A stretch of DNA of 36,828 bases from Anaerolineae bacterium (lineage in GTDB: Bacteria; Chloroflexota; Anaerolineae; Anaerolineales; Villigracilaceae). This document shows, in pieces, positions 1 to 7,444 of this stretch; position 1 is the stretch's first letter; each line of letters starts with the position of its first letter. The stretch lies in contig QEXW01000155.1 of NCBI GenBank assembly GCA_003130845.1, positions 1 through 36,828 of the forward strand. Reading direction: 5' to 3'. Both the position numbers and the translations under genes were made by a program. Below the pieces are notes generated by a model. That model searched no databases. It was not told the DNA's origin and worked only from the letters and a program-made list of their open reading frames with translations.

Positions 1-1835
1 AGCCCTGCCTCTTGGGAGACACCCGACACCACTGCAGGCTGTCCAGCAGCAGGTTCTTCACCCACACCCGCCAACCAATCGGGCAGTTCTTCACGCCGCT
101 CTTCGGGCCGCGTCAGCAATTCTTCTGGCTTGGCGCCCTGGCGCGCCGCCAGCGATTCTAGCCACTTCAGGGCTTCGTCTTGCTCATCCGCACTTGTGCC
201 AGGACCAGACACCGGCGCGGATGCTGGTTGTGCGGCAGCAGAAAAACCTGTTAACCAGTCTGAAGTCGCTTCGGGTTGGGAAGTGGATTCTATTCTTTGA
301 GAAGGCAAGTCATCCAACCAAGTCGGACCAGCGGAAGGAGTAGATAAAGATGCAGATGACACAGGCGATTCTGTGGCAGCAGGCTGTGAAACGCCACTCA
401 GCCAATCAGGCAGCTCATCTCCCGAAGAAGCAGATGGTTCAGAGCCACTTAACCAATCCGGCACATCTTGTGCCGATGAGGTAGTCACAGGTGGATTTAC
501 AGCATCAGCCGACGAAATCGGTGTTTCCAGATTGTTCAACCAATCAGGAACATCCGTAGCAAGGGATGCTTGCGCCTGACCCGGTACATCCTGCGATGGT
601 ACACCTAACCCGGCTAGCCAGTCTAGGTCTTCTTCGGCCGATGGAGTAGAAGAGGCTGCCGGTGCCAAGTCACTCAGCCAATCGGAAGCAGGTTGTGAAA
701 CAATGTCGGGAGAAGAAATTGGTTCAGGGGAAGTGCTGGTACTGAGTGGAGCCCCTAGACCCGCTAGCCAGTCCAAATCCTCAATCGCCGAGGATTCTTC
801 TTGAGGCTGTGATTGGTCCGCAGATGGAGGCGCCATCGCTTTTAACCAATCGGGAATCTCCGCCTGAGCAATCTCAACTGAGGAAGATTGCACTGGGGAT
901 GCCTGGGGTTCTTCAAACTCTACTGGGCCTTCCTGAAACTCACCGGTAGAGGGTCCCCAACCTGCTTGTTTCATCCAATCGGGCAAGTTTTCTGTTGAGG
1001 GCTGAATCGAGGGAGCAGCTACAGGTTGAACCGATTGTTGCCAGGTTGTTCCCTGCCCGAATGCATCGTATTCCAGGCGGTCAATCGAAACGGCGTTATC
1101 GGGGACATTCTCTGATTGAAACAACGAACCGCTAACAAAAGCAGCGTATGGGTCTAGCGCATGAACGCGTTTTTTGTACTGTTCTACATTTCCGGCCAAG
1201 CTCGTGCCTGGGAGAATTTCAACCAGAATACGGTTAGCATCCAGGTGATATGGATATTGCCGCAACAATTCGGTACAAATCTCAGTGGCTTCCACCTTCA
1301 TACCGGCACGGAAGTACGCACGCGCCAGCAGGGTTTTTAGGTCGAGGCGGGTAGGGTCTTCGGTCAGAACAGATTTGATTTCAACAATCGCTTGCTGATA
1401 TTGCCCGCCTTTGGTGTACATCTGCGCCAACGCGCCGCGCGTTAGGCGAATTTTTGGGGGTTCAAGCCCATCACGACGGCCATATAGCCGGCGAAGTTCG
1501 TTTTGCACACCCGCGTTGGATGGATAGACTTCATAGGCCCGCTCCATGTGCCAGATGGCTCGATCTAAGTCTTTTTGTTCGTCATAGATGATGCTCATTG
1601 CCAAATGCGAGACAAAATCATCTGGCACAGCCAACAAAACGCGCAGGAAAATATCAGCAGCCTCGGCAAAGCGACGCGCTTCGAGGTACGCTTTCCCTAA
1701 AAGGCGATATATTTCCAAGTATTTTGGGAAAGTTTTGAGTACATGCTGACAATGGGCTATGGCCTCGTCGTAGTGTCCCTGGTCAATGAGGGCTTCGATG
1801 TCGCGGTTGTAAACACGCAAGGCAACTTTACTCAT
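1..1835 (-). CDS. TPR-repeat protein with C-terminal PDWL motif array (partial, runs off left edge)
   Basis: The minus strand is open from an ATG at 1835 to the window edge (611 codons seen, no stop). A GTGGAG Shine-Dalgarno sits about 8 nt before the ATG. Residues 1 to about 250 are helical repeats in TPR style (for example the stretch starting LIDQGHYDEAIAHCQHVLK), suggesting protein-protein interaction. From about residue 283 to 590 the protein becomes Ser/Pro/Glu-rich and low complexity, punctuated by twelve short W-L type motifs (LPDWMKQ, IPDWLKA, DLDWLAGLG twice, VPDWLNN, VPDWLSG, LPDWLSG and others). One is the longer ALKWLESLAARQGAKPEELL. Similar tails occur in Anaerolineae TPR proteins, from memory of the group. 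The function is not known; a linear-motif docking scaffold is an inference. A terminator separates it from the phosphorylase gene to its right. Confidence 0.85.
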   Translation of the reverse strand, partial: MSKVALRVYNRDIEALIDQGHYDEAIAHCQHVLKTFPKYLEIYRLLGKAYLEARRFAEAADIFLRVLLAVPDDFVSHLAMSIIYDEQKDLDRAIWHMERAYEVYPSNAGVQNELRRLYGRRDGLEPPKIRLTRGALAQMYTKGGQYQQAIVEIKSVLTEDPTRLDLKTLLARAYFRAGMKVEATEICTELLRQYPYHLDANRILVEILPGTSLAGNVEQYKKRVHALDPYAAFVSGSLFQSENVPDNAVSIDRLEYDAFGQGTTWQQSVQPVAAPSIQPSTENLPDWMKQAGWGPSTGEFQEGPVEFEEPQASPVQSSSVEIAQAEIPDWLKAMAPPSADQSQPQEESSAIEDLDWLAGLGAPLSTSTSPEPISSPDIVSQPASDWLSDLAPAASSTPSAEEDLDWLAGLGVPSQDVPGQAQASLATDVPDWLNNLETPISSADAVNPPVTTSSAQDVPDWLSGSEPSASSGDELPDWLSGVSQPAATESPVSSASLSTPSAGPTWLDDLPSQRIESTSQPEATSDWLTGFSAAAQPASAPVSGPGTSADEQDEALKWLESLAARQGAKPEELLTRPEERREELPDWLAGVGEEPAAGQPAVVSGVSQEAG

Positions 1836-1992
1836 GGGATAACTCCACGGGGGGCGCGCTCTGGCGCTGGGCGCAAAGCGGGCAAAAGATAGTTAGACCG
1901 GCACAAGTGGTATGGATAAGTATGCACGAAAGAGTAGCAAAAGGCAAGGTAATTTAAGTTTATTATAGAACAAATGGGGCAATTTATAACAA

Positions 1993-2021
1993 AATGGCGC
2001 GAATTTGTAATTCACGCCATT
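1993..2021 (-). terminator. Hairpin terminator after pdp
   Basis: An inverted repeat has 13-base arms around a 3-base loop. The arms are 1993-2005 and 2009-2021 and pair throughout with one G-T wobble. Read on the minus strand it begins about 6 nt after the phosphorylase stop codon and is followed by TTTTGTTATAAATT. The T-run is interrupted, so it may be imperfect as an intrinsic terminator. Confidence 0.65.
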
Positions 2022-2026
2022 GGTTT

Positions 2027-3322
2027 TCACTCATAAAACAAAGGAAAAGGAGAAACGGACTGCGGGCTAAAGTGATGTGCCATTAATACAGTTTGCCTCG
2101 CTTGTGCCAGCTTTTCAGGGTCATTGGCATGAATGACAAACAAAGGCTCGCCTTTGCTCACGCGGTCGCCGACTTTGTGCAAAATCTCAAAGCCAACGGC
2201 ATGGTCAATCGAGTCTCCTTTTTTGGCGCGGCCTGCTCCCAATGTGACGGCGGCCTCGCCAATCAGGCGGGCATGAATTTGAGAAAGATAACCGGTTTCA
2301 GGAGAGGGAATCGTTTCGATATAACGAGCCTGGGCCATTTTTTCAGGCGAATCGATGTATGAAACATCTCCACCCTGTGCGGCTACCAGTTGCCGAAATT
2401 TTTGCCAGGCAGCCCCATTGGCAATCACAGACTCGGCCATACTGCGTGCCACTTGCAAATCATTGGTACGCCGACCAAGCAGGAGCATGTGTGCTGCCAC
2501 ATGAAGACAATGTTCACGAAAATCTTCTGGTCCGCCACCATGTAAGGTCTGAATGGCTTCGCGCACTTCTAGGACATTTCCAACGGCGCAACCAAGCGGT
2601 TGATTCATGTCAGAAAGCAGAGTTTTCACCTTGCGGCCGGCCAATTCTCCAATCATGGTCATGAGTTCGGCCAGTTCGCGCGCCGAATCCAGTGTTTGCA
2701 TAAAAGCCCCCAACCCTACTTTAACATCTAACAGAATTGCATCGGCACCCGCCGCAATTTTTTTGCTCATAATGGAAGAAGCGATGAGGGGAATAGATGG
2801 CACCGTGCCGGTGACATCGCGCAAGGCATAGAATTTGCCATCGGCGGGAGCCAAATCCGCGCTCTGACCCGTCAAGACGATGCCGAGTTCGCGCAATTGT
2901 TGCTTAAATTGCTCGATAGTAAGGTTGACATTGTAACCAGGAATAGATTCAAGTTTATCGAGCGTGCCACCACTAAAACCCAAGCCACGTCCCGACATTT
3001 TTCCACAAGGCAAGCCACAGGCTGCCACAATTGGCAAGACAACCAGGGTCGTTTTATCGCCTACACCACCGGAGGAATGTTTATCTATAGCAATTTCGAC
3101 CACATCGGATAAATCTAGGACTTCGCCACTCTCGGCCATTGCTAAGGTTAACTCGGTCGTCTCCTGCGGAGTCATGCCATTCAGGAGGACAGCCATAGCA
3201 AAGGCGGCTGCCTGATAATCGGGGATGCTGCCGTTGGTAAAACCTTGCACAAAGAAGCGAATTTCTTCGGCAGTGAGAACTTGTTTATCACGTTTTTTGA
3301 TGATGATGTCCACAGCGCGCAT
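2027..3322 (-). CDS. pdp: Pyrimidine-nucleoside phosphorylase
   Basis: Reversibly phosphorolyses uridine/thymidine-type nucleosides to base plus (deoxy)ribose-1-phosphate in cytosolic pyrimidine salvage. The N-terminus MRAVDIIIKKRD, the phosphate-loop motif KHSSGGVGDKTT and the family signature SGRGLGFSGGTLDKLE are all present, and the length (431 aa) fits the Pdp/DeoA family. The start is set at the ATG at 3322, because an AAAAGGAG Shine-Dalgarno lies 7 nt upstream. The frame can be extended to a TTG at 3346, but that extension would translate the ribosome binding site itself. It is the last gene of the leftward train, 81 nt after the S51-like gene, and is followed by a terminator. Pdp fits better than strict thymidine phosphorylase because the N-terminus resembles the Bacillus enzyme. 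Confidence 0.95.
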   Translation of the reverse strand: MRAVDIIIKKRDKQVLTAEEIRFFVQGFTNGSIPDYQAAAFAMAVLLNGMTPQETTELTLAMAESGEVLDLSDVVEIAIDKHSSGGVGDKTTLVVLPIVAACGLPCGKMSGRGLGFSGGTLDKLESIPGYNVNLTIEQFKQQLRELGIVLTGQSADLAPADGKFYALRDVTGTVPSIPLIASSIMSKKIAAGADAILLDVKVGLGAFMQTLDSARELAELMTMIGELAGRKVKTLLSDMNQPLGCAVGNVLEVREAIQTLHGGGPEDFREHCLHVAAHMLLLGRRTNDLQVARSMAESVIANGAAWQKFRQLVAAQGGDVSYIDSPEKMAQARYIETIPSPETGYLSQIHARLIGEAAVTLGAGRAKKGDSIDHAVGFEILHKVGDRVSKGEPLFVIHANDPEKLAQARQTVLMAHHFSPQSVSPFPLFYE

Positions 3323-3403
3323 AAAAATACTCCTTTTGTCTGACAAATCTTATTTTAAACCAAAAAGGCAGCAATACCTGAATGCGCACCAAGAAAAAAC
3401 TGT

Positions 3404-4450
3404 TCATCCGCGAACCAGTTTTGGCCCTTCGGGCGTATCTTGCACTGTCCAGCCAAGTGCCTGAATACGCCGACGATAATCATCGGCTCGAGACCAATCT
3501 TTGCGGGCGCGAGCAGCCTGACGAGCTTCGAGCAAAGCAGTCACTTCAGGGGGAGGTATTTCTTCGCCTGTGGTAGGATGTGGCGAAATGCTGCTTGCCA
3601 TCTCCCAGATGGCAGGAGAAATCCCCTGTGAAAGCGGATGGGGTATTTCAATCGAGCCAAATTCTTCAAATAAAATCGTAGAACCCGCCGGGTAAATGCG
3701 CGGATTACAGGTGCGTAGCAGCGAAACGGAACTTACCCCCATCACGAAACATTCGCGCTGACGAAAGTCAAAAACAATAGCGGTGTGTTCATCCAAACCA
3801 ACGACGGTGTGATTTTCTGGTAGGTAAGCACACCATACTTCAAAGCGTTCACGCCCGATAAAACAACGGCTGGTGTCTAACTCTTGGCCACCATCTGTAT
3901 TATTCCAGTGTGGAATGAACGAAAGCGCTAGCCCAAAATCATCAAACAGCCCCAACCCAGGAACGGTATGCACATCCTGTCCAACTTTGTAGATTTCGTA
4001 CACAGGCAAGCCGATTTGTCCTGCTGCAATGGTAGCGGCAGACGCAAAGACTAAGGCTGCGCCCATGCGGTGGCGGGCACGCAACAAATCCCAAGCCAAG
4101 CTATCCTTGAGTTGACGGATAGCATAGGTGGGAGAGCCAGGCCCCATGAAGACCAAATTAGCCTGTAAAAGGGGCGCGCAGATTTCAGGGTCATCAGGAC
4201 TAAAGGGGGTGCCGCGCTTACGGGCAGGGACAATCTGTATCTGCGACTTGTAGTTACTCAGGCGAGTTTGCAGAAAGTTGGCAACACGCGCTGCCACTTG
4301 CGCCGAGTTCAGCTCAAATCCGGCTGGGGTTTCGAGGATGGCAATCCGCAACGGTTGTTCTATCTGGCGCGCAAGATGTTCAAAAACACGACCTCCAGCC
4401 AACGAGGTTTCACCAGAACCAAGAAATGCGATGGGACCAAGCGAAGTCAT
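3404..4450 (-). CDS. S51-peptidase/cyanophycinase-like protein fused to a CysRS C-terminal-like domain
   Basis: This 348-residue protein has two parts. Residues 1 to about 290 look like the class I glutamine amidotransferase fold used by peptidase S51 and cyanophycinase: GPIAFLGSGE at the N-terminus, a glycine-rich FMGPGSPTY strand-loop (residues 101-109), a nucleophile-elbow-like FASAA with Ser137, and VVGLDEHTAIV (residues 216-226), which resembles the G-I-D-E-x-T-A segment of that family. Residues about 302-348 (ALLEARQAARARKDWSRAD, then an aromatic and DTPEGPKL) closely resemble the small C-terminal domain of cysteinyl-tRNA synthetase. No synthetase catalytic HIGH or KMSKS region is present, so this is not a CysRS. 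Peptidase activity and substrate are unproven. It lies 37 nt after the selenoprotein gene, probably in the same transcript. Confidence 0.7.
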   Translation of the reverse strand: MTSLGPIAFLGSGETSLAGGRVFEHLARQIEQPLRIAILETPAGFELNSAQVAARVANFLQTRLSNYKSQIQIVPARKRGTPFSPDDPEICAPLLQANLVFMGPGSPTYAIRQLKDSLAWDLLRARHRMGAALVFASAATIAAGQIGLPVYEIYKVGQDVHTVPGLGLFDDFGLALSFIPHWNNTDGGQELDTSRCFIGRERFEVWCAYLPENHTVVGLDEHTAIVFDFRQRECFVMGVSSVSLLRTCNPRIYPAGSTILFEEFGSIEIPHPLSQGISPAIWEMASSISPHPTTGEEIPPPEVTALLEARQAARARKDWSRADDYRRRIQALGWTVQDTPEGPKLVRG

Positions 4451-4487
4451 TGTAGTTTGCTAGCCGTCCGAAGCATCAGAAAAAAAG

Positions 4488-4946
4488 TCAACGAATATTC
4501 AATTCATCCAATAAAGATAAAATCAACTGGTTCTCTGGAATGTCTTTCATAGAATCACCATAATGCTGATAGCGAATTAGGCCAGATTTATCTACCAGGA
4601 GCAACGCCGGGATGCGTCCCAGCTTGAAAATGTTCCATTCCTGTCCATATAAATCAGCAACTTTGTGCCGGGGGTCAGGCAAACCAAGAAAGGGGATGTT
4701 GTTTTCGCTCCAGTAACGGCGATAGGCATTGGGACCATCGGGGCCAATGGCCAGGATTTCCGCGTCACGCGCGGTAAAAGCCGCGTAATCATCGCGTAAG
4801 CGCGCGAGATGAGCACGGCAATACGGTCACATGAAGCCGCGCAAGAAGACCAACACGAGGTGCTTCTTGCCGCGAAAATCGGAGAGCCGAATCAGATTGC
4901 TATGCACATCAGGCAGTTCAAAGTCGGGGGCGAGCATATCGGTCAT
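4488..4946 (-). CDS. AhpC/TSA-type redoxin, probable selenoprotein (in-frame TGA at 4827-4829 read as Sec40)
   Basis: From the ATG at 4946 the frame reads MTDMLAPDFELPDV, then a strand ending in FLRGFM, then TGA, then PYCRAHLARLRDDY. It continues without interruption to a TGA stop at 4488-4490, 152 residues in all if the inner TGA is decoded. The sequence on both sides is plainly one thioredoxin-fold AhpC/TSA protein: the APDFEL start, the active-site region after a hydrophobic strand, a cis-proline-like GRIPALLLVDKSG and a GxxRYQHYG strand. The TGA falls exactly on the first Cys of the family C-P-x-C motif, giving U-P-Y-C. A hairpin starting 7 nt after it resembles a bacterial SECIS. A simple nonsense mutation is the alternative. 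A weak GGATAG sequence precedes the ATG. The gene is 28 nt after the alpha/beta hydrolase. SelA, SelB, SelC and SelD are not in the window. Confidence 0.8.
4780..4819 (-). promoter_or_regulatory. SECIS-like hairpin downstream of the in-frame TGA
   Basis: Reading the minus strand, the TGA (4829-4827) is followed after 7 nt by GCCGTG (4819-4814), which pairs with CGCGGC (4785-4780) including one G-U pair. An asymmetric internal loop follows (C versus TTA). Then TCATC (4812-4808) pairs with GATGA (4793-4789), a two-base bulge intervenes, and GCG (4805-4803) pairs with CGC (4796-4794) below the six-base apical loop CGCTTA. The loop begins 24 nt after the TGA and has a G in its first two bases. 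Both points match what I know of the bacterial SECIS consensus (loop roughly 16-37 nt after UGA). The folding was done by eye. Confidence 0.6.
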
Positions 4947-4974
4947 AAAAATCTATCCGCATCAAGAATACAGT

Positions 4975-5940
4975 TCAGCGTGACAAGACAAATTCACGCA
5001 CGGCTTGCATAAATTCGAGGGGTTTTTCTTCGTGGGGTAAGTGTCCGGCTTGTGGAATGACAACCAAGACAGCGCCGGAAATCTCAGAGGCCAGACGGAT
5101 GGAGTCTTGTGTCGGGACAATCCGGTCATCATCGCCGGTGATAACCAAAACAGGCAAGTTCAATTCCCCCAACCGCTCTGCCAGGCCAAGCGGACGGCTG
5201 GCAACGGTCAACTCCCACAAAGCGCGGTCCCAGTTGTTCGCACGCAGGGGTTTTCGGTAACCTTCTAACACTTCAGAAGTTACGAGTGAGGGGTCGTGAA
5301 AGGCACTACGAATAAAGTCGTTGCCTGTGGTAGCAATCTGACGGGCTAAAAGCGGCCCAAGATGGCGCATTTGGGGCGTGCCAAGCAACGGACGCACCCA
5401 AGCCGGAGAGCCGCCACCGGTGTAGATGGCCGCATCCACCAAAATCAAGCCGCTGACGCGCTGTGGATAGGTGAGCGCCGTATAGACAGAAACGGTGCCA
5501 CCCGCCGAGTTACCGACCAGCCAGGCTTTTTCGATGCCAAGCGTATCCATCAGGTCAATCACAAGGGCGGCCTGGTCTTCCGGGCTGTAGGGATTTTGGC
5601 CTTGCCATTCGCCAGGCATCGGGCGGCTGGTAAGACCAAACGCCGGACGGTCATAAGCAATCACTCGTCCCAATTCGCCAAAAGGCGCCAGCACTTCGCG
5701 CCAAGAAAAAGTGGAGGCGCCAAAGCCATGCAGCAGGATGAAAACCGGTTCGCCCGCGCCGCGCTCCTTATAATGAACTGTCAACTGACCGACCTGAACA
5801 AAGCGACTATCGGCATCAGCCAGTTCACGCTCGCTGACCGTATCGGTCAATGGGGGAACGGGGACAAGAAACGGCCCAAGCAACACCAACGCTATCAAAA
5901 GGACAAAAACGGTCAGGAGAATTTTTTGCCAAAGTTTCAT
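4975..5940 (-). CDS. Membrane-anchored alpha/beta hydrolase
   Basis: An alpha/beta-hydrolase-fold protein of 321 residues from the ATG at 5940. The catalytic features are the oxyanion loop LLHGFGAST, the nucleophile elbow VGNSAGG, the acid in VITGDDDRIV and the histidine in QAGHLPHEE. The N-terminus MKLWQKILLTVFVLLIALVL is a membrane anchor or uncleaved signal, so the enzyme probably faces the outside. An upstream ATG at 6015 would overlap the preceding gene and add an unlikely leader, so the anchor-adjacent ATG is preferred, although no Shine-Dalgarno is visible. The gene begins 20 nt after the neighbouring hydrolase. The substrate cannot be inferred; it could be an esterase, epoxide hydrolase or C-C hydrolase type. 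Confidence 0.85.
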   Translation of the reverse strand: MKLWQKILLTVFVLLIALVLLGPFLVPVPPLTDTVSERELADADSRFVQVGQLTVHYKERGAGEPVFILLHGFGASTFSWREVLAPFGELGRVIAYDRPAFGLTSRPMPGEWQGQNPYSPEDQAALVIDLMDTLGIEKAWLVGNSAGGTVSVYTALTYPQRVSGLILVDAAIYTGGGSPAWVRPLLGTPQMRHLGPLLARQIATTGNDFIRSAFHDPSLVTSEVLEGYRKPLRANNWDRALWELTVASRPLGLAERLGELNLPVLVITGDDDRIVPTQDSIRLASEISGAVLVVIPQAGHLPHEEKPLEFMQAVREFVLSR

Positions 5941-5960
5941 AGACAGTAACGGGTGAGAAG

Positions 5961-6740
5961 TTAAGGGGAAAGGGTTTGCAGGAAAGATGCTGTGACCTGT
6001 GCAGCCTGCTGCCATTGGGCTTCGGGTGAAATAGAAGCGAGGTTATCACCATTCTGCAAGCCATAATCGCCAAATTGGGCATGGTTGCCGCCCTCAATCG
6101 GGACAAAGCGGGCAGCTGAGGGCAAAAGTACGCGCGATTGCTGAATGCGGTCTGGCGAGGCTAGACCATCCAAGGTGCCATAAACAGAGAGAACAGGTAA
6201 TTCGGCAGCCTTAAAGCGCTCATCAGCAGGATAAGAAGCCCAAAAAACGACTGCCCGCACTTCGGGATGGTTTTGGGCAAACAGAGAAGCGGCCACGCCA
6301 CCCAAAGAATGACCACCCGCTGTCCACACATCAACACCTTCGGTTTGTGATAGCAAAGGAGCGCCGGCTTCGATGTCAAAAAAAGCCAAGTTCAGCCGCA
6401 CGCGCAACAAAAAGACAATGATGCCCTCTTCGGCAATTTTCCGCAGAGCAGGAGCGTACGCACGGTAATCTACCCGCCCGCCCGGATAAAAAACGAAGGC
6501 GGTGATGGTGTGCGGTTGACCGGTGCGATTTTCTTCGGCAATTTTGGCTTCACAAATGGCGGGATAAAATACGATATGGTCTTCACGTTGAAAGACATAC
6601 ACCCGTTCATCGGATTCCAGTGCTGCCAATGCTGTCGGCCCAGGACGGGCGGGAGTTTCGGCCCACATAACAAACCCACCCACCGAAAGCAGGAGAAGGA
6701 ACAGAAGAGAGAGGAGTGAAATTTTAAGAAACCGTTTCAT
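5961..6740 (-). CDS. Exported or membrane-anchored alpha/beta hydrolase (dienelactone-hydrolase-like family)
   Basis: 259 residues. Residues 1-27 form a basic-hydrophobic signal anchor (MKRFLKISLLSLLFLLLLSV). The nucleophile motif is AGGHSLGGVAAS, the acid lies in SVYGTLDGLA and the histidine in IEGGNHAQFGDY. That layout matches the compact alpha/beta hydrolase group that includes chlorophyllase-like and PF12695-type proteins, a family statement from memory. It starts 8 nt after the uracil-DNA glycosylase stop and is followed 20 nt later by another anchored hydrolase, so the two are probably cotranscribed. No Shine-Dalgarno is visible before the ATG, as for several genes of this train. The substrate is unknown. 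Confidence 0.8.
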   Translation of the reverse strand: MKRFLKISLLSLLFLLLLSVGGFVMWAETPARPGPTALAALESDERVYVFQREDHIVFYPAICEAKIAEENRTGQPHTITAFVFYPGGRVDYRAYAPALRKIAEEGIIVFLLRVRLNLAFFDIEAGAPLLSQTEGVDVWTAGGHSLGGVAASLFAQNHPEVRAVVFWASYPADERFKAAELPVLSVYGTLDGLASPDRIQQSRVLLPSAARFVPIEGGNHAQFGDYGLQNGDNLASISPEAQWQQAAQVTASFLQTLSP

Positions 6741-6748
6741 ATCGCAAG

Positions 6749-7444
6749 TTACGAATCAGGCACCGCCTGCAAAAGTGTCTTTACTTTACGCCAAACTTCA
6801 TCAAACATTTCAACCGTTAGCCGCCCCGTGAGGGTATTTTGCTGGCTAGGATGGTAGGAGCATACCAGAGTGGCATGCGGCGCGCAAAATGTTGAGTTGG
6901 GAAGAGAAAAATGTGCGCCATGCGCAAACTTCCAAGCAGAATTTCGGATTGAAAATATCCGCAATATACTGTCAAATGCTATCTTTCCTAGCGCCACAAT
7001 CACTTTCGGTTGCATGAAATGCAGTTCCGCAGCCAGGTACGGCTGGCAATTGATAAGTTCTTGGGGAGTCGGTTTATTATCAGGCGGCGCACACCGTGCA
7101 GCAGCGGTGATATAAAGGTTATGTAGGCTTAATCCATCTTCACGGCTACGGGTATAAGGTTGAGTGGCAAATCCAGCACGATAGAGAGCAGGATACAGAA
7201 AATCCCCCGAAGCATCCCCTGTGAACATTTGCCCGGTACGGTTAGAGCCATGCGCCCCCGGCGCAAGCCCAACAACAAACACCTGTGCCTGCGGGTCACC
7301 AAACCCTGGCACGGGTCTGCCCCAATAGTCCTGGTCACGATAGGCTTTACGCTTTTGGCGCGCAACCTGTTCACGCCATTCCACCAAGCGCGGGCAGCGA
7401 CGGCAGGCAAGCAGCGCAGCGTTTAGAGTGTTCAAATCTTTCAT
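6749..7444 (-). CDS. Family 5 uracil-DNA glycosylase (UdgB type, 4Fe-4S)
   Basis: Removes uracil, and in this family often other deaminated bases, from DNA to start base excision repair. The protein has 231 residues. The motifs are GLAPGAHGSNRTG (residues 59-71, active-site motif 1), FTGD, and HPSQQNTLTGR (from His198, the DNA-intercalation/active-site loop). Four cysteines at positions 14, 17, 118 and 133 fit the iron-sulfur cluster of family 4/5 enzymes. The motif with Ala/Gly and without the family 4 acidic residue, together with PVPGFGDP near residue 45, points to family 5. The start codon overlaps the stop of the glycoside hydrolase gene as ATGA (7441-7444), which indicates translational coupling. 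Confidence 0.92.
   Translation of the reverse strand: MKDLNTLNAALLACRRCPRLVEWREQVARQKRKAYRDQDYWGRPVPGFGDPQAQVFVVGLAPGAHGSNRTGQMFTGDASGDFLYPALYRAGFATQPYTRSREDGLSLHNLYITAAARCAPPDNKPTPQELINCQPYLAAELHFMQPKVIVALGKIAFDSILRIFSIRNSAWKFAHGAHFSLPNSTFCAPHATLVCSYHPSQQNTLTGRLTVEMFDEVWRKVKTLLQAVPDS

Noticed and set aside
3404-4450. Cysteinyl-tRNA synthetase
   Set aside because: Only the small C-terminal domain resembles CysRS; the catalytic Rossmann domain, zinc site and KMSKS loop are missing.
4488-4682. A separate 64-residue gene starting MPDPRHKVADLYG
   Set aside because: It is only the downstream part of the redoxin frame; the internal start is a consequence of stopping at the TGA. The same frame is open up to the TGA and continues beyond it to the ATG at 4946.
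4592-4816. A 74-residue open frame overlapping the redoxin
   Set aside because: It is in another frame of the same strand and has no protein-like features, while the redoxin frame has clear family motifs.
5362-5949. A 195-residue plus-strand open frame
   Set aside because: It is antisense to the alpha/beta hydrolase gene with a clear catalytic triad and has no recognisable domain or ribosome binding site.
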